The position numbers and the translations under genes were made by a program. From contig JALEVV010000025.1 of NCBI GenBank assembly GCA_022788185.1, positions 1 through 53,141 on the forward strand: 53,141 bases of DNA, read 5' to 3'. Of this stretch, positions 7,589-15,345 are shown in pieces. A model generated the notes under the pieces. That model had not been told where the DNA came from, made no database searches, and worked only from the letters and a program-made list of their open reading frames with translations. The first letter of the stretch is position 1, and each line of letters begins with the position of its first letter. This stretch comes from Spirochaetales bacterium (GTDB taxonomy: Bacteria > Spirochaetota > Spirochaetia > Sphaerochaetales > Sphaerochaetaceae).

Positions 7589-9304
7589 TTGTTCAGACGA
7601 CTTGCCAGGAGCATCCGGGAATACCGGACCAGCGCCCTCCTTACTCCTCTTTACATGATAGGTGAAGTTGCCATGGAAGTGCTTATTCCCACTCTCATGG
7701 CACTTATCATTGACAGAGGCGTATACATGAATGATACCGCATACATCGTTAAAATGTCGGTGCTCATCGTATTGGCAGCGATGCTGTCAATGATGTTCGG
7801 CATTTTGGGAGCTTCGAGCGGATCAAAGGCATCATGCGGGTTTGCCAAAAACCTCAGACATGATCTGTTTCACCACATCCAGGATTTTTCTTTTTCCAAC
7901 ATCGATTCCTTTTCAACATCATCGCTCATCACAAGGCTGACAACAGATGTTCAGAATGTCCAGCAGGCATTCCAGATGATAATCAGGATATGCTTCCGCG
8001 CACCAATCATGTTCATCTTCGCGATCATCATGGTAATCCGCAACGGCGGAACACTGGTTGCCATCTTTGCAGTGGCAATTCCGGTGCTCGCAATTGCCTG
8101 TGTCTGGTTCATTAAGAGGGTGTTCCCCATCTTCAACAGGATCTTCCGTCACTACGATAAGCTTAACAGGGTAGTCAATGAGAACCTGACCGGCATAAGG
8201 ACCGTCAAGGCATATGTCAGGGAGGAGCAGGAGGAGGAAAAGTTCTTCGAGGCCTCCGGGAATATCAGGAATGACTTTGTGCTTGCCCAGAAGATGATGG
8301 TCATGATCAACCCGCTGGTGCAGGCAGTGGCATACGCCTGTCTTCTGGCAATCTGTTACTTCGGTGCCCGCCTCATCTCCGGCGGTGCGATGGGAACAGG
8401 TGAGCTGATGAGTGTATTCACATACACGATGCAGATTCTTATGTCCCTCATCATGATCGCAATGATAGTGGTACAGCTCTCGATGTCCAGGGCAGCAGCC
8501 CAGAGAATCATCGAGGTTCTCGATACGAAGCCTGAGATGGATCTTAATGAAAACGGAAAGAAAGACGTCCAGGATGGAAGTGTATCCTTTTCACATGTTG
8601 ACTTCTCCTACTCCCCATCGGGAAATCCACTGGTACTGCATGACATTAACCTGGAGATAAAGTCAGGTGAGACCGTCGGCATTCTTGGTTCAACGGGTTC
8701 AGGAAAGTCATCCCTCATCTCCCTGATTGCAAGGCTTTATGATGTTACCTCAGGAGCTGTTGCTGTAGGTGGACGCAATGTCAGGGACTACGATATAGTC
8801 AGTCTCCGAGACGCGGTCTCGGTGGTTCTTCAGAAGAACACGCTCTTTTCCGGAACGGTCAGAAGCAACCTGCTCTGGGGTAATGAGAATGCCACGGACG
8901 ATGAGCTCTGGTGGGCGCTTAATAGCGCCAATGCTGATTTCATCAAGGATCTTGATGCCCATGTGGAGCAGGGCGGAAACAACTTCTCAGGCGGACAGAA
9001 GCAGAGGCTCTGCATCGCCCGTGCCCTGGTCAAGAAGCCTAAGGTACTTATCTTCGATGACTCCACGAGCGCCGTCGATACCAGGACCGATCATGAGATA
9101 AGGACAGCCCTCAGGAATGATGTGAAGGACTGCACGAAGATCATCATCGCACAGAGAGTAAACTCTGTCATGGATGCCGACAAGATAGTCATCATGAAGA
9201 ACGGGCGCATTGAGGATGTGGGACGTCATGAGGAGCTTCTTGAACGGAACACGATTTACCAGGATCTTGTGCGCGTACAGCTGGGAGGTAAGGAAAATGG
9301 CTAA
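7589..9304 (+). CDS. ABC exporter subunit A (half transporter, degenerate ATP site)
   Basis: A 571-residue half transporter: six-helix type-IV exporter membrane domain (residues 1-310), then an ATPase domain. Walker A is GSTGSGKSS, the signature NFSGGQ, and Walker B VLIFDDSTSAVD. The catalytic Glu after Walker B is Asp and the switch His is Gln (IIIAQRV). This is the pattern of the non-hydrolysing site in heterodimeric exporters such as TM287/288. The start is TTG with GGGGG 5-9 bases ahead. The partner gene overlaps it by 8 bases. The substrate (drug, lipid or peptide) cannot be told from sequence. Confidence 0.88.
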   Translation: MFRRLARSIREYRTSALLTPLYMIGEVAMEVLIPTLMALIIDRGVYMNDTAYIVKMSVLIVLAAMLSMMFGILGASSGSKASCGFAKNLRHDLFHHIQDFSFSNIDSFSTSSLITRLTTDVQNVQQAFQMIIRICFRAPIMFIFAIIMVIRNGGTLVAIFAVAIPVLAIACVWFIKRVFPIFNRIFRHYDKLNRVVNENLTGIRTVKAYVREEQEEEKFFEASGNIRNDFVLAQKMMVMINPLVQAVAYACLLAICYFGARLISGGAMGTGELMSVFTYTMQILMSLIMIAMIVVQLSMSRAAAQRIIEVLDTKPEMDLNENGKKDVQDGSVSFSHVDFSYSPSGNPLVLHDINLEIKSGETVGILGSTGSGKSSLISLIARLYDVTSGAVAVGGRNVRDYDIVSLRDAVSVVLQKNTLFSGTVRSNLLWGNENATDDELWWALNSANADFIKDLDAHVEQGGNNFSGGQKQRLCIARALVKKPKVLIFDDSTSAVDTRTDHEIRTALRNDVKDCTKIIIAQRVNSVMDADKIVIMKNGRIEDVGRHEELLERNTIYQDLVRVQLGGKENG

Positions 9305-11189
9305 GATGAAGAGACTTCCGCCTCAGAAGGCAAAGGATCCCAAAAAGACATTCCGCCGCCTCTTCAAGGAGGTATTTGACGGAAAAAAGGCTCAGTTTGC
9401 GCTCGTGTTGTTCTGTATCGTGGTCTCTGCAGTCTGTACCGTCTATGTTTCCACACTCCTTCAGAGCCTCATCGATGACTTCCTCACCCCGATGCTGGCA
9501 TCAGGACACTTCGATTCTGCAGTGCTCCTCAGGACAATGGCAGGATGGGCAGTCGTAATGGCAGCTGGTGTGGCAGCTAGCTATGTGCAGGCCCGCATCA
9601 TGGTGACAATCGCACAGGATGCGTTGCTCTCGATCAGAAACAAGATGTTCACGAAGCTTGAGAAGCTTCCGATTTCCTACTTTGACCGTAACCAGCATGG
9701 CCAGATCATGTCGCGCTTCACGAACGATGCGGACACACTCCAGCAGATGATCTCCCAGTCACTTGTCAGTGTTATTTCCTCAGGCCTTACGCTCATCTTC
9801 GTCTTTGCCGCGATGCTGATGAACAACTGGATCATGACCGTGATCATAGTCCTCACGATGTTTGTGCTTCTGCAGGTCACGAAGATAATCGGATCAAAGA
9901 GCAGTAAGAACTTTGAAGCCCAGCAGAAGAACCTTGCGAAGGTAAACGGCTACATCGAGGAGATGATGACCGGAAGCAAGGTCGTCAAGGTCTTCAACCA
10001 TGAAGGAAAGAGCAAGGCCGAGTTTGATGCCCTCAACGGAGAGCTGTGTCAGACAATGACCAGGGCAAACACCTATTCCAACGTAATGGGACCCATAGTC
10101 AACAACATCGGAAACCTTCAGTACGTCATCCTGGTCTTCTGCGGCTCTCTGCTTTCTATCATGACAGGAGGTGCCTATTCAGTAGGACAGCTGGCTGCAT
10201 TCCTCCAGTTATCCAAGTCTTTTTCCAACCCGATGGGCCAGATCGCCCAGCAGGTGAACTTCTTCCTCATGGCCCTCGCCGGTGCGGAGCGTATCTTCGA
10301 GCTTCTCGATGAGAGCGAGGAGGTGGATAACGGCTATGTAACGCTTGTCAATGCAAAGGAAGTGGACGGTGTTCTTACCGAGTGCAGTGAGCGCACGGGA
10401 CTCTGGGCCTGGAAGCATCCCCATACCGATGGATCAGGCATCACGTACACACCCCTTAAGGGTGATATCGTGATGGACAGCGTGGACTTCTCATATGTGG
10501 AAGGAAAGCAGGTGCTTACCGACGTGTCGCTCTATGCCCACCCTGGTGAGAAGATTGCCTTTGTCGGTGCAACGGGTGCCGGAAAGACCACGATCACGAA
10601 CCTTCTCAACCGCTTTTATGACATACAGGATGGTAAGATCAGGTTTGACGGAATCAATATCAATAAGATCAAGAAGAGTGATTTGAGACACTCCCTTGGT
10701 ATTATTCTTCAGGATACCCATCTCTTCACCGGAACGATCAGGGATAATATCAGGTTCGGTAAGCTTGATGCCAGTGAGGATGAGATCATAAAGGCTGCAA
10801 AGCTTGCAGGTGCCCACGACTTCATCATGATGATGAAGGATGGTTATGACACGATGGTGGAGAATGATGGTGAAGGGCTTTCCCAGGGACAGAGACAGCT
10901 TCTTGCCATCGCCAGGGCCGCAGTTGCCGATCCTCCGGTGCTTGTCATGGATGAGGCAACCAGCTCGATCGATACCCATACGGAAAGCCTGGTTCAGGCA
11001 GGTATGGACCGCCTGATGGAAGGCAGGACGGTATTCGTCATCGCCCACCGTCTCTCCACGGTACGCAACAGCAATGCGATCATGGTACTTGACCACGGAA
11101 AGATTATTGAACGCGGTACCCATGAACAGCTCCTGGAGCAGAAGGGTGTTTACTACCGTCTCTACACCGGAGCATTTGAGCTCAGCTGA
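9297..11189 (+). CDS. ABC exporter subunit B (half transporter, active ATP site)
   Basis: A 630-residue partner of the preceding subunit. It has a basic N-terminus, a six-helix membrane domain, then Walker A GATGAGKTT, signature LSQGQ, Walker B VLVMDEATSSID with the catalytic Glu, and switch His in IAHRLST. The non-canonical LSQGQ faces the degenerate Walker site of subunit A, and FSGGQ of subunit A completes the active site here. This is exactly the division seen in TM287/288. The start at 9297 is preceded by GGGAGG; an upstream extension to 9210 lies inside subunit A. An insertion of about 40 residues between the membrane and ATPase domains (around residue 360) is longer than usual. Confidence 0.9.
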   Translation: MAKMKRLPPQKAKDPKKTFRRLFKEVFDGKKAQFALVLFCIVVSAVCTVYVSTLLQSLIDDFLTPMLASGHFDSAVLLRTMAGWAVVMAAGVAASYVQARIMVTIAQDALLSIRNKMFTKLEKLPISYFDRNQHGQIMSRFTNDADTLQQMISQSLVSVISSGLTLIFVFAAMLMNNWIMTVIIVLTMFVLLQVTKIIGSKSSKNFEAQQKNLAKVNGYIEEMMTGSKVVKVFNHEGKSKAEFDALNGELCQTMTRANTYSNVMGPIVNNIGNLQYVILVFCGSLLSIMTGGAYSVGQLAAFLQLSKSFSNPMGQIAQQVNFFLMALAGAERIFELLDESEEVDNGYVTLVNAKEVDGVLTECSERTGLWAWKHPHTDGSGITYTPLKGDIVMDSVDFSYVEGKQVLTDVSLYAHPGEKIAFVGATGAGKTTITNLLNRFYDIQDGKIRFDGININKIKKSDLRHSLGIILQDTHLFTGTIRDNIRFGKLDASEDEIIKAAKLAGAHDFIMMMKDGYDTMVENDGEGLSQGQRQLLAIARAAVADPPVLVMDEATSSIDTHTESLVQAGMDRLMEGRTVFVIAHRLSTVRNSNAIMVLDHGKIIERGTHEQLLEQKGVYYRLYTGAFELS

Positions 11190-11194
11190 TATAG

Positions 11195-11225
11195 CTGCCA
11201 TCTCCACCGGGGGATGGCAGTTTTT
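11195..11225 (+). terminator. Rho-independent terminator of the ABC exporter operon
   Basis: CTGCCATC pairs with GATGGCAG (8 bp, extended by T-G, C-G and C-G pairs) around the loop ACCG, followed directly by TTTTT at 11221-11225. It starts 6 bases after the stop of subunit B. Confidence 0.85.
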
Positions 11226-11454
11226 CAATATTGAACATAAAGTATGGTTTCAAGGCTGCAAATATAAAAGTGCGGATATCCTCAGGGGAGCATGATGTGT
11301 TTGAACATGTATGTGGTATTCCACAAATGGTGATGTACTTCCATGTTCAGAGCCTGTGGTACCGGAACCTCTGTTTCTCAGTAATTCATGATTACATTCA
11401 GCTTTTGAAATAATTATTTAATGCTGGGATCTTGATTTGATCAATGTGATACAT
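11226..11454. other. Intergenic stretch with no supported gene
   Basis: Between the exporter terminator and the antitoxin promoter no frame has a ribosome binding site or family resemblance. A 60-codon frame at 11231-11413 has no Shine-Dalgarno and follows the terminator directly. AT content rises toward the right. Nothing else is visible. Confidence 0.5.
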
Positions 11455-11484
11455 TTGATTTTGATTAGAATACGATGGTATCAT
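11455..11484 (+). promoter_or_regulatory. Promoter of the RelB/DinJ-type antitoxin
   Basis: TTGATT (11455-11460), 18-base spacer, TATCAT (11479-11484). GATAC (11449-11453) and GTATC (11478-11482) flank the spacer as an inverted pair that might bind an autoregulator. The Shine-Dalgarno AAGGAG follows at 11508-11513. Confidence 0.5.
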
Positions 11485-11527
11485 ATTATAAGCAGAAAGA
11501 ATATATAAAGGAGATCTAAGTATATCA

Positions 11528-11782
11528 TTGTCTACTTTAACCGCACGTGTTGACTCTCAGGATAAGATCGATTTCGATTCATTCTGCTCCAGTGCTGGTC
11601 TTAATACATCGGTTGCCATCAACCTGTTTGTGAAAGCTGTACTCAGGGAAAATCGTATTCCTTTTGAAATCGCACAATCTTCAGATCCTTTTTATCTTAA
11701 ATCCAATATTGATTATGTAAAGAAATCTGTTGACGAACTGAGAGCCGGAAGAGGGACAGAGCACGAGCTTATAGAGGATTAA
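11528..11782 (+). CDS. RelB/DinJ-family antitoxin, no toxin beside it
   Basis: An 84-residue protein with the ribbon-helix-helix N-terminus of RelB/DinJ antitoxins (LTARVDSQDKIDFDSFCSSAGLNTSVAINLFVKAV) and a C-terminal toxin-neutralising tail. The family binds its own operator as a dimer and blocks a RelE/YafQ-type mRNA interferase. The proposed TTG start lies 14 bases after AAGGAG, a long spacing, so a non-canonical start a few codons upstream is possible. No RelE/YafQ-like frame follows: the next 276 bases lead to another toxin-antitoxin module. This is an orphan antitoxin or one whose toxin was lost. Confidence 0.8.
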   Translation: MSTLTARVDSQDKIDFDSFCSSAGLNTSVAINLFVKAVLRENRIPFEIAQSSDPFYLKSNIDYVKKSVDELRAGRGTEHELIED

Positions 11783-11940
11783 TCACCCACGGGGCAGAGC
11801 CAGCGGGGTTTCCACCGACCTGATAAGGAGTATTTCGCTGAAAAATCTCAGCTTTCTCAGTAAGAATTGCTAGGTAACGAATATGGCTTTTTTGATTATG
11901 ATTAATCTTGTCCGAGTTAATATTTTTGCGTATAATTATC
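11783..11940. other. Intergenic sequence where a toxin gene would be expected
   Basis: No RelE, YafQ or other toxin-like frame is present. GCTGA (11838-11842) and TCAGC (11849-11853) can form a short hairpin followed by TTTC, a weak terminator candidate for the antitoxin transcript. From 11880 the sequence becomes very AT-rich, leading into the operators of the next module. Confidence 0.4.
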
Positions 11941-11950
11941 TTGAAATATG

Positions 11951-11998
11951 CGCAATTATTGCGTATTTGAAAATGATATATTACGTAATAATTGCGTA
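11951..11998 (+). promoter_or_regulatory. Two palindromic operators upstream of the HTH-MntA antitoxin gene
   Basis: CGCAATTATTGCG (11951-11963) is a perfect palindrome about a central T. TACGTAAT-A-ATTGCGTA (11982-11998) is the same palindrome with one mismatch and longer arms. The centres are 33 bases apart, about three helical turns, so two dimers would sit on the same face. A third half-site TTGCGTATAATT lies at 11926-11937. They precede a gene whose N-terminus is a helix-turn-helix, which suggests autoregulation. Confidence 0.65.
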
Positions 11999-12058
11999 TT
12001 AATAATATTCTTTAAACGCGAAAGTTGCGGTTTTTGATAAGATGATTTGAGGATTGAT

Positions 12059-12529
12059 ATGACACTGAAGGAACTTCGTAAGCAAAAGAACATAACACAG
12101 AAAGCATGTGCATCATATCTTGGTGTCCCTCTGCGGACTTATCAGATGTATGAGGCTGATGATTCCAGATCATCCACGATAAAATATGATTACATGATGC
12201 AGAAACTTGCCGAATATGGTTTCATCGACGAAAGCCATGGAATATTAAATATTCAGCAGATAATAAAAACATGTGAAGAAGTATTAAGGGATTACGATGT
12301 TGATTATTGTTATCTGTTCGGTTCTTATGCAAAAGGTAATGCCACGGAAAGCAGTGATGTTGATCTTCTTATCTCCTCTCATGTAACAGGTATTGATTTC
12401 TATGAGATGGTTGAATTACTTCGCGATGCTCTGAAAAAAAATGTGGATGTTTTGAATTCAGAACAACTGGCAGGAAACCCTGAATTGTTAAATGAAGTAT
12501 TAAAGACCGGGATAAAGATATATGGATAA
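12059..12529 (+). CDS. mntA: HTH-MntA fusion: antitoxin nucleotidyltransferase with DNA-binding domain
   Basis: A 156-residue protein. Residues 1-55 are an XRE-like helix-turn-helix (TLKELRKQKNITQKACASYL). Residues 60-156 are a minimal nucleotidyltransferase with the GSX10DXD signature of MntA: G88-S89, then D100 and D102. MntA antitoxins inactivate HepT by AMPylating its active-site tyrosine. Typical MntA lacks a DNA-binding domain, so here transcription control and toxin modification sit in one chain. The ATG at 12059 is preferred over TTG at 12047 because TGAGGA lies 5 bases ahead of it. The gene overlaps hepT by 8 bases and is far more AT-rich than the surrounding chromosome. Confidence 0.88.
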   Translation: MTLKELRKQKNITQKACASYLGVPLRTYQMYEADDSRSSTIKYDYMMQKLAEYGFIDESHGILNIQQIIKTCEEVLRDYDVDYCYLFGSYAKGNATESSDVDLLISSHVTGIDFYEMVELLRDALKKNVDVLNSEQLAGNPELLNEVLKTGIKIYG

Positions 12530-12872
12530 CACAAAAGGCAATATATATTATATCAGGAAAATGATTGCTGATCTGGAATTCTTAATTAAACATACAAGAG
12601 AGATCTCATGTAAAGAGTTATCAGAAAACGAAATACTTATTGATTCTATAATGTTTAGATTAATTCAGATATCAGAAAATTCTGCAAAACTTTCAGATGA
12701 CTTCAAAGCAAGGTGCAATCAGATTCCCTGGAGGGCAATCAAAGGACTTAGAAACAGGATCGTGCATGAATATGGCAAAGTTGATCTGACAGTCGTTTAT
12801 GATACTGTCAAGAACGATATTCCCAAGCTTTTTGATCTACTCATTGATGTGGTAAATACTGATCGTGCATAA
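12522..12872 (+). CDS. hepT: HepT-like HEPN ribonuclease toxin (DUF86)
   Basis: A 116-residue all-helical HEPN protein with the RX4HXY motif R77-NRIV-H82-E-Y84. Arg and His are the RNase residues and Tyr is the residue AMPylated by MntA in studied HepT/MntA pairs. The start overlaps the antitoxin stop by 8 bases, giving translational coupling with antitoxin first. The length is normal for the family. With the upstream gene it forms a complete, apparently intact type VII toxin-antitoxin module. Confidence 0.9.
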   Translation: MDNTKGNIYYIRKMIADLEFLIKHTREISCKELSENEILIDSIMFRLIQISENSAKLSDDFKARCNQIPWRAIKGLRNRIVHEYGKVDLTVVYDTVKNDIPKLFDLLIDVVNTDRA

Positions 12873-12936
12873 GGCCATTGACCATGAAACTGAGTAATGC
12901 AGATCCAAACCTGGTTTGAAATGTCTGATGATTGAG

Positions 12937-12974
12937 GAAAAGAACACCTCAGGCCCCACCTGCCTGAGGTGTTC
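12937..12974 (-). terminator. Terminator of the pseudophosphatase lipoprotein gene
   Basis: GAACACCTCAGG (12942-12953) and CCTGAGGTGTTC (12963-12974) form a perfect 12-pair stem with a 9-base loop. On the minus strand it follows the stop at 12980 and is followed by CTTTTCC. Confidence 0.85.
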
Positions 12975-12979
12975 ACGTA

Positions 12980-14017
12980 TTATCTCAGTGCGAGGCGGAG
13001 ACTTGATATGTCGTTCGTAGTAAGAGAAAGGTTGTTTTTCAGGTAGCTTACTGACAGATGCAGTAATGCCTTATCCTCCAGTGCGCTCGCGCCTGTGATT
13101 TTTTTCAGCTCCCGTTCGAACCATGAAACAATTATCTCATGGCGTCTGTCAGAGACGGAAAGGGAGTATTTTGATTCGAAGTAATGCATGAAGCACTCTT
13201 CGATCGTCTCAAGCCTGGAACCTGCCAGGGCTTCAAGCAGGGCCATTACAAGGGATGTATTGGTATCAGGCTTGGAAATGATGAGGTATGGGCCTTCCGT
13301 GTCGATGAGGGTCAGCACCAGCTGTCTCGGGTCAGACACCCGATAGACATCGCATGATCCGACCTGAAAGTCCTTTTCAGAGTAGTTTATGACTGTCCTG
13401 ATTCCATATTTTTCAGCAAGTGATGTTATGATGGAAAGCCTTGCATCCGTTGTCGGGTAAGATGCAGTATAGAGTTTATTCTCACCTATGATTCCAGTCT
13501 TATGGTTGAAGAACTGCACATACTCCTCATCACTTACATAAAGTGCCCTGTTCTCAGAGGACTTAAGGGTGGAGAAGATGTAGTCCATATATCCTTCCAT
13601 GTCATCTGAGTAGACAGAAACCGATACGCTGTCATTGATGCTTACGCCAGTTATCGGTTTTTTCGATTCAATCGTGATGAAGCCTTCATCGTCCCTTACA
13701 GTGAATGAGGCCTGAAGAAGGGCTTCATCTTCCTTTACTGAAGCAATGTACTGCCTGTTGGCAATATTTACGAGATAGAGATCTGCCGTGGATGAAAGGA
13801 CGTCGGATGAGGGGATGTTTGTCTCTATGATGTTGTCTGAAAGAGACCTGATGTCCCTCTGTGGTTCTTCCTCTTTGATGAGGTTTTTCTCGGTGAGCTG
13901 AATTTTCATGCTCTCCATGTCGTAGGAAATGCCATCCTCTTCAGGCTGTGCATTCTGGGTGGAAGTACATGAAATTAATAGGAAAAATGATAATAAAATG
14001 ACGGCAAACTGTTTCAT
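12980..14017 (-). CDS. Lipoprotein with an inactive tyrosine-phosphatase-like domain
   Basis: A 345-residue protein with a lipobox (LLISC, Cys17), so membrane-anchored outside the cytoplasm. The region ENKLYTASYPTTDARLS followed by YGIRTVINYSE matches bacterial exported tyrosine phosphatases (LYRSSHP, GIKTVINL). The segment PYLIISKPDTNTSLVMALLEAL sits where those enzymes have HCxxGKDRTG. The catalytic Cys is Ser and the Arg is missing, so it should not hydrolyse phosphate. It may still bind a phosphorylated or anionic ligand. AAAGGA precedes the ATG. It is downstream of thrC on the same strand, with its own strong terminator. The family match is from memory of motifs and needs a profile search. 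Confidence 0.65.
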   Translation of the reverse strand: MKQFAVILLSFFLLISCTSTQNAQPEEDGISYDMESMKIQLTEKNLIKEEEPQRDIRSLSDNIIETNIPSSDVLSSTADLYLVNIANRQYIASVKEDEALLQASFTVRDDEGFITIESKKPITGVSINDSVSVSVYSDDMEGYMDYIFSTLKSSENRALYVSDEEYVQFFNHKTGIIGENKLYTASYPTTDARLSIITSLAEKYGIRTVINYSEKDFQVGSCDVYRVSDPRQLVLTLIDTEGPYLIISKPDTNTSLVMALLEALAGSRLETIEECFMHYFESKYSLSVSDRRHEIIVSWFERELKKITGASALEDKALLHLSVSYLKNNLSLTTNDISSLRLALR

Positions 14018-14065
14018 GTGTATCCTTTACTAATACAAAAACAGTCTGCCGCCCTTCTGGTTACA

Positions 14066-15286
14066 TCAGAAGGTGAGTTTTCTCACTTCTTCAACACTGT
14101 TCTCAATGGCCTTGGGGAGGGCTACCCTTCCGTCAAAGACCGCCATGTCCTTGAAACCCGTTCCGGTGAGAAGGACTGTTACGGTCGCATCCTCTCCGAG
14201 CTTCGCCTTTACGTTCTCCGCATCCTTTCTGAAGGCTGCAAACGCACAAGCCGCTGCGGGCTCCACGAAGACGCCTGCATCTCTGGTAAGCTCCAGCTGA
14301 GCTGAGAGTATTTCCTCCTCGCTCACTTCAACTGACCAGCCCTCGGAATGCTTAATGCCATGGACAGCCATTCTGCCGTTGGCAGGGTTATTGACTGAGA
14401 TACTGTCTGCCCGGGTGGTTGCGGAGACTTCCAGGTACTTTCCGGTCCTGAAGGCCTGGCTTATCGCATTGGACTTCTCTGCCTGTGCGCAGATAAGGTG
14501 GGGCATCTTATCGATGAGACCTGCCTGGAGAAGGTCGTAAAAGCCCTTCCAGACGCCGCCGAAGATGCAGCCGTCACCGGTGGGAACGTACACCGCATCG
14601 GGAGCCTTTCTTCCGAGGTCGTTGAAGAGCTCGATGGAGATGCTCTTTTTTCCTTCAATCGTCATGGGGTTGTAGGCTGTGTTCCTGTTAATTCCCCCAT
14701 GAAGGCGTGTGTACTCGATCGAGAGGGCGAATGCATCATCATAGGTTCCCTTAACGGGCACCACATGGGCACCATAGAGGACGCTCTGCATCAGCTTGTT
14801 GACGGGAGCGGTTGCCGGTACGAAGAGAACGATGTCAAGACCGTAGGCAGCCCCTGCGCAGCTCATTGCCGCTCCCGCATTTCCGGTGGATGCCAGCGCG
14901 ATCTTATTGACGCCATGGGCCATGGCCTGGGCTGTGATGAGCTGACTTGCCCTGTCCTTGAAGGAGCCAGAGGGAAGCTGGCTGTCCAGCTTGAGATTAA
15001 GACCCTTCATTCCATAGCGCTCACTGAGCCTGATGGGCCTGACCAGCGGTGTGCCTCCAACGGGATATGCATCCTTATTCTTTATTTCATAGGGGAAGAA
15101 GTCGTAAAAGGAAACACTCTCCTTATCCTTAAGGCTCTTAAGTTCCTCCTCATCGTAAATGACTGAGAGAACGCCGCGTCTGAACTCGCCCGGCTTTTCA
15201 CTGCCGCCGCACTTCGGACAGAGGTACATGATGTCATCGGTTACGAACTCTGCACCGCAGTCGAGGCATACGTATCTGAATTTCAT
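14066..15286 (-). CDS. thrC: Threonine synthase (or close fold-type-II PLP enzyme)
   Basis: A 406-residue protein. A zinc ribbon occupies the N-terminus (C7, C10, C23, C26). The PLP lysine is K110 in PSGSFKDRAS, and the phosphate-binding loop is STGNAGAA. Threonine synthase converts O-phosphohomoserine to threonine. The zinc ribbon is seen in archaeal-type threonine synthases and in related cysteate synthases, so the exact substrate is not proven. AAGGAG precedes the ATG. It lies 60 bases after another PLP enzyme gene and is separated from it by a terminator hairpin. Confidence 0.85.
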   Translation of the reverse strand: MKFRYVCLDCGAEFVTDDIMYLCPKCGGSEKPGEFRRGVLSVIYDEEELKSLKDKESVSFYDFFPYEIKNKDAYPVGGTPLVRPIRLSERYGMKGLNLKLDSQLPSGSFKDRASQLITAQAMAHGVNKIALASTGNAGAAMSCAGAAYGLDIVLFVPATAPVNKLMQSVLYGAHVVPVKGTYDDAFALSIEYTRLHGGINRNTAYNPMTIEGKKSISIELFNDLGRKAPDAVYVPTGDGCIFGGVWKGFYDLLQAGLIDKMPHLICAQAEKSNAISQAFRTGKYLEVSATTRADSISVNNPANGRMAVHGIKHSEGWSVEVSEEEILSAQLELTRDAGVFVEPAAACAFAAFRKDAENVKAKLGEDATVTVLLTGTGFKDMAVFDGRVALPKAIENSVEEVRKLTF

Positions 15287-15296
15287 TGGTTACTCC

Positions 15297-15328
15297 TTAA
15301 AAAGAATGCCGGACCAGGCCCGGCATTC
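15297..15328 (-). terminator. Terminator or attenuator between two PLP-enzyme genes
   Basis: GAATGCCGG (15304-15312) and CCGGCATTC (15320-15328) form a perfect 9-pair GC-rich stem followed on the minus strand by TTTTT. The T-run runs directly into AAGGAG, the Shine-Dalgarno of thrC. Either thrC depends on read-through, or it has a promoter hidden in the 3' end of the preceding gene. Confidence 0.85.
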
Positions 15329-15345
15329 GTGATCGTGGTTTTTGC

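Noticed and set aside
10491-11228. 245-codon frame antisense to ABC subunit B
   Set aside because: It is a shadow of the conserved ATPase domain and crosses the terminator.
11231-11413. 60-codon frame after the ABC exporter terminator
   Set aside because: It has no Shine-Dalgarno, no resemblance to a family and begins inside the post-terminator sequence.
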